Positions 42,960-48,985 of a stretch of 48,985 nt of DNA are shown in pieces; positions within the stretch are counted from its first letter, which is position 1, and every line of letters begins with the position of its first letter. The position numbers and the translations under genes are program-made. The notes beneath the pieces are model-generated. The model searched no databases. It was not told the DNA's origin and saw only the letters and a list, made by a program, of their open reading frames with translations. Source of the DNA: Mesorhizobium sp. J18 (lineage in GTDB: Bacteria; Pseudomonadota; Alphaproteobacteria; Rhizobiales; Rhizobiaceae). The stretch covers positions 132,854 through 181,838 of the forward strand of contig NZ_VLJP01000001.1 of the NCBI RefSeq assembly GCF_007829525.1, written 5' to 3'.

Positions 42960-43853
42960 ATGCTTCTGGAGGACTTCCTGGCGCTGATGGTCAATGGCGT
43001 GACGCTTGGCGCGGTCTACGCCATGGCCGGCATTGGCCTCAACATCGCCTACAAGCCGACCAACGTCTTCAACCTGGCGCAGGGCGAATTCGTCATGCTT
43101 GGTGCCATGCTGGGCTGGCTGTTCCTAACGGACATGTCCATGGCGTGGATTGTCGGCACGATCGGGGTGGTGCTGGCCGTAGGCGCGCTGGGAGTCCTCG
43201 AGGAACGCGTGGCAGTAGCGCCGCATCTGAAGGTTCAGTCGCACCACCACGGCTGGCTGATAAGCACGCTCGCCTTTTCGATCATCATCATCAATATCGC
43301 GGATCAGGTTTTCAGGGCCGATCCGCGCTTCGTGCCGTCGCTGCCGGGAACGAGCCTCGATACCATGTTCGTCGGGCCGGTGGCCTTCAACACCCATCAG
43401 GTGGCGGTGCTCGTCATTGTCGTCGCCAGCGTCTTCGCCATCGAATATGTCTACCGCCGCACCCGCATTGGCAAGGCGATATCGGCGGTTTCCGAAGATC
43501 GGGACGGAGCGAGGCTCAACGGCATCAACCCATTGCACCTCACCATGATCTCCTTTGCCGCGGGCGCGGCCTACTGCGCCTTCGCAGGCATTATCGCCGC
43601 TCCCCTGATGCTGGCCAGCACGTCTCTCGGGCTAGCCCTGCTGGTCAAGGGATTCATGGCGATTGCGCTCGGCGGCGTCGGAAGCAACTGGGGAACGCTG
43701 CTGGCCGGCATCATCATCGGCTGCGTTGAGAGCCTCAGCTCCATCACACTTTCCACCGGATACCGGCAATTGCTGCTGCTTGGAATCCTGCTCGTCGTGT
43801 TGCTCATCCGCCCGAACGGATTGTTCGGTAAGGCTGCCGGCAGGAGCGTTTGA
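42960..43853 (+). CDS. Branched-chain-type ABC importer permease (LivH type)
   Basis: A 297-residue inner-membrane permease with about eight hydrophobic segments. The N-terminal GVTLGAVYAMAGIGLNIAYK and FNLAQGEFVMLGA are typical of LivH, and ALGGVGSNWGTLLAG lies near the C-terminus. It starts nine bases after the binding-protein stop. It forms the transmembrane channel with the permease half of the next gene. Confidence 0.93.
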   Translation: MLLEDFLALMVNGVTLGAVYAMAGIGLNIAYKPTNVFNLAQGEFVMLGAMLGWLFLTDMSMAWIVGTIGVVLAVGALGVLEERVAVAPHLKVQSHHHGWLISTLAFSIIIINIADQVFRADPRFVPSLPGTSLDTMFVGPVAFNTHQVAVLVIVVASVFAIEYVYRRTRIGKAISAVSEDRDGARLNGINPLHLTMISFAAGAAYCAFAGIIAAPLMLASTSLGLALLVKGFMAIALGGVGSNWGTLLAGIIIGCVESLSSITLSTGYRQLLLLGILLVVLLIRPNGLFGKAAGRSV

Positions 43854-43857
43854 TCCC

Positions 43858-45642
43858 ATGAGTGGTTCAGCAAACCAGGCTGTCGGCAGGGCAGGGGCGC
43901 GTTTCACGCCAGAGACGGTGCTCTGCGCCATTCTTGCCGTCGGCGCGGTCGCGGTGGCCTTCGTCAACGGCCATTACCTCACGCTTTTCACCTTCGCCGC
44001 CGTTTATCTCATCGGAGCGATGGGGCTGAACGTGCTGACCGGCTATATGGGCATCATCTCCATAGCCCATGGCGCGCTCGTCTGCGTCGGCGCCTACGCC
44101 ACTGCGATCGCGACCGTCAATTACGGCTGGAATTTCTGGCCGGCAGCAGGTCTATCGACTCTGGTAGGGCTCGGCTTCAGCGTCCTCCTCGGATTGCCGG
44201 CTCTGCGCCTGTCGTCCTGGTATTTTGTGCTGATCACCATTGCCTTCACGCTCGTTGTACCGGCCATGCTGGTGGAGTGGCGTGATTTCACCGGCGGCTA
44301 TGCCGGCGTGATCGGGATTCCGAGCCCTTCGATCGGGCCGTTGCAGGGCCAAACCGGGTTCTTCGTCATCCTGGTGGCCGTCGCCGCTTTGTTGTGGTGG
44401 ATCATCGCCAATCTGGTGAATTCGCGCATAGGCTGGGCGCTGCACGCGCTTCGTGACGGCAATATCGGCGCGCAGGCAAACGGCATTTCGTCCGCCCGCA
44501 TGCGGCTCTTCGCTTTTGCATTCTCCGGTGCCTGCGCCGGACTGGCTGGAGCTTTCTATGCCGCGGCCAAGATCGTCGTCACGCCCGAGGAATTCTCCTT
44601 CGAGTTCTCGATCCTGTTTCTCTTCATCGTGGTGCTCGGCGGGCCGGGGAGGCTGGCCGGGCCGCTGTTCGGTGTGCTCGCCTTCTATGTCCTGCCCGAG
44701 CTGCTGACGGCGCTGCGCGAATACCGCATGATCGTTTTCGGCTTTGGCCTGCTTGCATTCTCGGTTTTCCTGCCGGCGGGGCTTGCCGGCGGCGTGGACC
44801 AGGTCGGTCGCCGGCGTTCCCGCAAGGCTATGGTCGGCGCGCCAACCGGCAGGCTCAAGCACGAGGCGGAGCCTGTCGAAGGCGCTTCGCTGACCATAGC
44901 TAACCTGCGCAAGCAGTTCGGCGGCCTGAAGGCGCTCGATGATGTGACGCTGAATGTGGAGCCTGGCAGCATCCATGTCATCGTCGGGCCGAACGGTTCG
45001 GGCAAGACGACGCTGCTCAATGTTGTCTCGGGCTTCTATCCGGCCAATGGCGGAACCATCAAGCTTGACGGAGCCGAACTGCTCGGGATGGCGCCGGAAC
45101 AGATCGCCAAGCTTGGTGTACAGCGCACGTTCCAGACGCCGAAGCTGCTGGGCGATCTGTCGGTGCTGGAGAACACCTGCTTCGGTGCGTACACGCGTGA
45201 AAAGGCGTCAGGGTTCGAGATCGCCCTTTCGCTGCTGCGGGCAGTGCGTGAAAAGCGGGAGATCACGCGTGAGGCGCATCAGCTACTATCGCTGGTCGGA
45301 CTTGACGGCATGGCGCATTTGCCGGCCGCAGAACTCACCCATGGCCAGCAGCGACTGGCGGAGATCGCAAGGGCGCTGATGGCCCGCCCGCGGCTGATCC
45401 TGCTCGATGAGCCGGCCGCAGGCCTTTCGATGGGCGAACTTGACCGGCTGGGAGATCTGCTGAAGGAAATCCGCCGCCTCGGGATGACCCTCGTGATGGT
45501 CGAGCACCACATCGAACTCGTGGCGAATGTGGCCGATCATGTGACCGTCCTGGATCAGGGCCGCATCCTTGCTGCAGGGACTTCGGAGGAGGTCTTCAAC
45601 GACGAAGCCGTCATCAATGCTTATATGGGTGGCGCGAAATGA
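43858..45642 (+). CDS. Fused permease-ATPase of a branched-chain-type ABC importer (LivM-LivG)
   Basis: A 594-residue fusion. Residues about 20-325 are a LivM permease (GLNVLTGYMGIISIAHGALV; FVVLGGPGRLAGPLFG-like segment), and residues about 340-594 are a LivG ATPase with Walker A lysine K383 (GPNGSGKTT), the variant signature LTHGQQR, and LILLDEPAAGLS. The ATG at 43858 is four bases after the livH-type stop; an open frame upstream only shadows livH. Fusion fixes the stoichiometry of the two parts. The stop overlaps the next ATPase start by four bases. Confidence 0.93.
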   Translation: MSGSANQAVGRAGARFTPETVLCAILAVGAVAVAFVNGHYLTLFTFAAVYLIGAMGLNVLTGYMGIISIAHGALVCVGAYATAIATVNYGWNFWPAAGLSTLVGLGFSVLLGLPALRLSSWYFVLITIAFTLVVPAMLVEWRDFTGGYAGVIGIPSPSIGPLQGQTGFFVILVAVAALLWWIIANLVNSRIGWALHALRDGNIGAQANGISSARMRLFAFAFSGACAGLAGAFYAAAKIVVTPEEFSFEFSILFLFIVVLGGPGRLAGPLFGVLAFYVLPELLTALREYRMIVFGFGLLAFSVFLPAGLAGGVDQVGRRRSRKAMVGAPTGRLKHEAEPVEGASLTIANLRKQFGGLKALDDVTLNVEPGSIHVIVGPNGSGKTTLLNVVSGFYPANGGTIKLDGAELLGMAPEQIAKLGVQRTFQTPKLLGDLSVLENTCFGAYTREKASGFEIALSLLRAVREKREITREAHQLLSLVGLDGMAHLPAAELTHGQQRLAEIARALMARPRLILLDEPAAGLSMGELDRLGDLLKEIRRLGMTLVMVEHHIELVANVADHVTVLDQGRILAAGTSEEVFNDEAVINAYMGGAK

Positions 45643-46376
45643 GCCGTCCGGAACCGATTCTCGACATCAGAGACCTTACGGCTGGCTACAACGCCATCCC
45701 CGTCGTGCAGGGCATCAGCCTTGCCGTCGGGCGGGGGGAGGCGGTGGCTCTTCTGGGGGCCAACGGGGCCGGCAAATCAACGGTGCTGCGCGCCGTATCG
45801 GGTCTGATCCGCCCAAAGGGCGGTGAGGTTCTGCTCAATGGGGAGAACGTCGCCGGCACCGGAGCGGAGGCGCTCGTCCGTAAAGGGCTGTCGCATGTCG
45901 CAGAGGGCCGGCGCATTTTCCGCAAGCTGAGCGTGGAAGACAATCTCGACCTTGGTCTCGCCAGCGTCTCTTTGAGCCGCGCCGAGGTGCAGCGGCGGCT
46001 GGAGGAGCAATATTCTCTGTTCCCCATTCTGAAGCAGAAGGCGAGCGATGCGGCAGGCTCGCTGTCCGGCGGCCAGCAGCAGATGCTTGCAATCTCCCAG
46101 GCTCTGATCCGCAAACCAGACGTGGTCATGCTGGACGAACCTTCGACAGGTCTGGCTCCAATCCTGATCGAGGAGGTCTTCACCAAGCTCGATCAGATCC
46201 GCGAGCAGGGCGTGTCGATCCTGTTGGTCGAGCAAGTGGTGGAGCGATCGCTCGAATTCGTCGACTATGCCTACCTCATTCAGGGCGGACGGCTGATCGC
46301 GCAGGGCTCACCAGCGGAATTGCAGAAGTCGAATGCCGTGAAACAAGCCTATATGGGCGAGGTTTCGATCCGGTAA
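45639..46376 (+). CDS. Branched-chain-type ABC importer ATPase (LivF type)
   Basis: A 245-residue ATPase. Walker A lysine K46 is in GANGAGKST; the signature LSGGQQQML and VMLDEPSTGLAPIL are present. The ATG at 45639 overlaps the stop of the fused LivM-LivG gene (ATGA). It pairs with the ATPase half of that protein. It completes a full importer encoded immediately before a CoA ligase. Confidence 0.94.
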   Translation: MSRPEPILDIRDLTAGYNAIPVVQGISLAVGRGEAVALLGANGAGKSTVLRAVSGLIRPKGGEVLLNGENVAGTGAEALVRKGLSHVAEGRRIFRKLSVEDNLDLGLASVSLSRAEVQRRLEEQYSLFPILKQKASDAAGSLSGGQQQMLAISQALIRKPDVVMLDEPSTGLAPILIEEVFTKLDQIREQGVSILLVEQVVERSLEFVDYAYLIQGGRLIAQGSPAELQKSNAVKQAYMGEVSIR

Positions 46377-46410
46377 GGCGCATCCCGACGGTAAGAAAAG
46401 TGAGAACGTG

Positions 46411-48027
46411 ATGGGCATCTCCGTCAAAGACAAACGCGTTCCGGACGCTGCGGATTGTGTGCTTCGCTATATTCTCGAGAAGCATGCGGCCAGTCAGCCA
46501 GACAAGGTCTTCGTCCATTTCGAGAACGGTTCCGAATGGACCTATGCCGAGACCCTGTCCGTTGTCCGGCGCACTGCGGCTGGGCTACAGCAACTTGGGG
46601 TCCAACAGGGTGACCATGTGCTGTCGTGGCTGCCGAACGGACCTGATGCGCTGCGGGTATGGTTCGCCATCAATTACATCGGCGCGGTCTGCGTGCCGAT
46701 CAATCTTGCCTATCGCGGCAGTCTTCTCGCCCACGTCATCGACAATTCCGATGCGAAGGTGATCATCGCCCATGCGGATCTGGTCGAACGGCTGAATGAC
46801 ATACCTACAGCCAGGCTGGAGACGATCGTCACGCTGAAAGGCAAACCGGCGAGCAAAACAAGACTTGCGCTGCATGACGACAAGGCTCTGGACGGCGACG
46901 AAACAAATCTGAAGCCGCTTGCGCGGGGCATTGCGCCCTGGGACTTGCAGTGCATCATGTACACCTCCGGAACCACCGGTCCGTCAAAGGGTGTGCGTTC
47001 TTCCTATCTGCACCTCTATTCGGTCTCGGCCGAGCCTTACCATTTCGCCAATTCAGACGACCGATACCTTATTAATCTGCCGCTTTTTCATGTGGGCGGC
47101 ACGGTGGCCGTCTATGTCATGCTCATTCGCGGCGGATCGGTGGCTATCGTGGAATCCTTCCGGGCCTCGGAATTCTGGAAGGTGGTAAACGAGGGCAGGG
47201 CGACCATAGCCACGCTGCTCGGTTCGATGACGCCTCTGATCAGCAAGGCGCCGCCAAGTCCTGATGACGCCAAATCGAGCTTGCGGGTTGGGCTGATGAT
47301 TCCCCTGGTCGAGGATGCGCGCAAATTCGGAGAGCGTTTCGGCTGCGAGATATATACGCTCTTCAACATGACCGAAGTCAGCATTCCGATCCTGTCTGAG
47401 CTCTACCCCTCGCCGGTCGGCACGTGCGGCAAGGCGCGGGAAGGCATGACGCTGCGTATCGTCGATGCCAATGACTGCGAAGTCGCACCCGGAGAAGTCG
47501 GCGAACTCGTCGTGCGAGCTGACCGTCCCTGGGCTTTGTCCGACGGCTATTACAAGGACGACGCCGCCACCGCGCGCGCTTGGCGCAACGGCTGGTTCCA
47601 TACGGGAGATGCTTTCCGTCAGGACCAGGAGGGCAATTTCTTCTTTGTCGATCGCATGAAGGATACGATCCGCCGGCGCGGAGAGAACATCTCCTCCTTC
47701 GAGGTCGAGACCGAAGTCGCCGCTCATCCGAACGTCAAGGAAGCTGCGGTGGTCGCTGTACGAGACGAAATCGGCGAGGAAGAAGTGATGGCGGTTATTG
47801 CCCTCAAGGAGCCGGCCGCCTTCGATCCTTTCGAGCTTGTCGAGTTCCTGAAGCCGCGCCTGCCGCATTTCATGGTGCCGCGCTATTTCAGAGTGGTTGA
47901 CGAACTGCCCAAGACGCCGACACAGAAGATCCAGAAACATGTCTTGCGCGAGCAGGGGACGGTTGAAGGAACATGGGACCGTGAGGCCCACGGTCTCCGT
48001 CTCAAGCGGCAGAAGCTTGCCACGTGA
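46411..48027 (+). CDS. AMP-forming acyl-CoA ligase (CaiC-like), second copy
   Basis: A 538-residue adenylating enzyme with P-loop motif YTSGTTGPSKGV from Y184, FNMTEVSIPI in the A5 region, hinge DRMKDTIRRRGENISS, and catalytic lysine in PKTPTQKIQKHVLRE. It is a paralogue of the ligase at 38385-40016 (same layout and closing GTWDxE motif) but clearly diverged. It probably activates the acid imported by the transporter encoded upstream. The ATG at 46411 is preferred to a GTG three bases earlier. The carrier gene starts 37 bases downstream. Confidence 0.92.
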   Translation: MGISVKDKRVPDAADCVLRYILEKHAASQPDKVFVHFENGSEWTYAETLSVVRRTAAGLQQLGVQQGDHVLSWLPNGPDALRVWFAINYIGAVCVPINLAYRGSLLAHVIDNSDAKVIIAHADLVERLNDIPTARLETIVTLKGKPASKTRLALHDDKALDGDETNLKPLARGIAPWDLQCIMYTSGTTGPSKGVRSSYLHLYSVSAEPYHFANSDDRYLINLPLFHVGGTVAVYVMLIRGGSVAIVESFRASEFWKVVNEGRATIATLLGSMTPLISKAPPSPDDAKSSLRVGLMIPLVEDARKFGERFGCEIYTLFNMTEVSIPILSELYPSPVGTCGKAREGMTLRIVDANDCEVAPGEVGELVVRADRPWALSDGYYKDDAATARAWRNGWFHTGDAFRQDQEGNFFFVDRMKDTIRRRGENISSFEVETEVAAHPNVKEAAVVAVRDEIGEEEVMAVIALKEPAAFDPFELVEFLKPRLPHFMVPRYFRVVDELPKTPTQKIQKHVLREQGTVEGTWDREAHGLRLKRQKLAT

Positions 48028-48064
48028 CGCCGCAGCACGCGGACTTATCGTTCAGGAGAGTTGC

Positions 48065-48283
48065 ATGACAGTCTCGATCAAATCGGAAATTGCCGGCATC
48101 GTCGAAACCCTGGAAAAATCCGTCGGCGACACGGTTTCGCAAGGCGACGAACTGATCATCCTTTCCAGCATGAAGATGGAAATACCGATCCTCGCGACAG
48201 TCTCGGGCAGGATCAAGGAATATGCCGTCGCCGAGGGCGACATGGTTTCCGAAGATCAGCTGCTTGTCGTCATCGAAGCGTGA
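48065..48283 (+). CDS. Free-standing biotin carrier protein (biotinyl/lipoyl domain)
   Basis: A 72-residue single-domain protein consisting only of a biotinyl domain, with the modified lysine K37 in SSMKMEIP at the tip of the hairpin. The SMKMEIP sequence is biotin-type (M-K-M) rather than lipoyl-type. Such minimal carriers serve multi-subunit acyl-CoA carboxylases in which carboxylase, carrier and transferase are separate. The carboxyltransferase gene begins 20 bases downstream. AGGAGAG precedes the ATG. A separate biotin carboxylase, if any, would lie beyond the window. Confidence 0.9.
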   Translation: MTVSIKSEIAGIVETLEKSVGDTVSQGDELIILSSMKMEIPILATVSGRIKEYAVAEGDMVSEDQLLVVIEA

Positions 48284-48303
48284 AGCAGGACAGGACTCGA
48301 TAG

Positions 48304-48985
48304 TTGACCGAGAAGAATGATGAACGCCCGGATCTAAAGGCGGTGCTCGAAGCGCGTGCCGCCCTTCAGGACGATGCCAGGCCTGAAGCAGTTGCGAAAC
48401 AAAAGGGTCGCGGCCGCTGGACAGCAAGGCAGGCGCTGGCGGCGATCGTCGACGAGGGAAGCTTCGTTGAATATGGCGGTCTCGCTCGTCCCGTAATCGA
48501 CGGCATGAGCGGTCCGGCCGACGGGCTCGTCATGGGCACGGCCAAGGTCGAAGGGCAGGCGGTCGACATCGTGCTCTACGACTACACGGTCTATGGCGGC
48601 TCGCAGAGCTACATCAATCATCACAAGATCACCCGCATGTTCGCCCATGCGGAAGAACTGCACCTGCCGGTGATCTGCTGGCTCGATGGTGGCGGCGCTC
48701 GACCGCAGGACGGCTCGCCCGGACGCCGGCTCACGCCGGAGACTTTCGTGGTCTTCGCCCGGCTTTCGGGCCTCGTGCCGACCGTCGGCATCGTGCCGTC
48801 GCGGGCCTTTGCCGGTCATGCCAATCTTGCCGGCATGTGCGATTGTCTGATCGGCATAAAAGGGAGCGCCATCGGTCTTGGCGGGCCGCCAGTGGCCGCG
48901 GCAATGGGCAAGCGGCTGGCGCCGGAGGAGATCGGGCCCGTCGACATGCATGCCAAGTCCGGCGTCGTCGATCTCGTGGCCGAGG
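48304..48985 (+). CDS. Third acyl-CoA carboxyltransferase subunit (partial at window end)
   Basis: An open frame of 227 codons that runs off the end. It starts with a TTG at 48304, the only start directly after an in-frame TAG, with AGGA nine bases upstream. The translation contains RWTARQALAAIVDEGSFVEY, GLVMGTAKVEGQAVDIVLYD, CWLDGGGARPQDGSP and AIGLGGPPVAAAMGK, the N-terminal half of a carboxyltransferase. It is the third transferase in this cluster and follows a free biotin carrier. The second half and probably further carboxylase genes lie outside. Substrate unknown. Confidence 0.85.
   Translation, partial: MTEKNDERPDLKAVLEARAALQDDARPEAVAKQKGRGRWTARQALAAIVDEGSFVEYGGLARPVIDGMSGPADGLVMGTAKVEGQAVDIVLYDYTVYGGSQSYINHHKITRMFAHAEELHLPVICWLDGGGARPQDGSPGRRLTPETFVVFARLSGLVPTVGIVPSRAFAGHANLAGMCDCLIGIKGSAIGLGGPPVAAAMGKRLAPEEIGPVDMHAKSGVVDLVAE

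Overview
The window is GC-rich chromosomal DNA of an alphaproteobacterium, most likely a Hyphomicrobiales/Phyllobacteriaceae (Mesorhizobium-like) bacterium. The basis is the protein types (non-pyrrolysine MttB, SoeABC, dodecin, DUF3597) and two kinds of palindromic intergenic repeat of the style common in that order. It is almost entirely coding, in tight operons with many ATGA/GTGA overlaps. No phage, transposase, CRISPR or rRNA was seen.

Region 1 (1-9.1 kb): an MttB-family methyltransferase divergent from a class III aminotransferase; ilvD (valine/isoleucine synthesis); mmsB and an isobutyryl-CoA-dehydrogenase-like enzyme (valine breakdown); a VOC protein; a TauE/SafE-type exporter. Region 2 (9.1-15.9 kb): a peptide-type ABC importer (fused double ATPase, two permeases, binding protein) with an M20 deacylase. 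The linker of the fused ATPase is encoded by a dispersed palindromic repeat. Region 3 (16-20.8 kb): soeABC, a cytoplasmic, membrane-anchored molybdenum sulfite dehydrogenase. Region 4 (20.9-23 kb): DUF3597 protein, tRNA-Asp(GTC), tRNA-Val(TAC), dodecin, and decayed DNA-repair genes (a LigD phosphoesterase-domain gene with an in-frame stop, joined to an exonuclease III tail).

Region 5 (23-49 kb) is the most interesting part: a catabolic super-cluster for an unidentified carboxylic acid. A divergent pair encodes an ACAD11-like acyl-CoA dehydrogenase (with a GST) and the matching stand-alone APH-like kinase, followed by a 3-hydroxyacyl-CoA dehydrogenase, GntR regulator, thiolase, two SDRs and an AraC regulator. 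A roughly 10-kb minus-strand operon then carries an enoyl-CoA hydratase, the biotin transporter BioY, an acyl-CoA ligase, two different carboxyltransferase subunits, a BKACE-family enzyme, one biotin carboxylase/biotin carrier protein and another hydratase. Divergent from it, a branched-chain-type ABC importer (with fused LivM-LivG) is followed by a second CoA ligase, a tiny free-standing biotin carrier and a third carboxyltransferase that runs off the window.

Read together, region 5 suggests uptake, CoA activation, dehydrogenation or phosphorylation-elimination, biotin-dependent carboxylation, hydration and thiolytic or BKACE cleavage of a branched or hydroxylated acid, with biotin import co-expressed to supply the carboxylases. 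The two transport-linked transcription units (bioY operon and liv operon) share a nearly identical upstream element in the same orientation and at similar distance. The substrate cannot be named from sequence alone.
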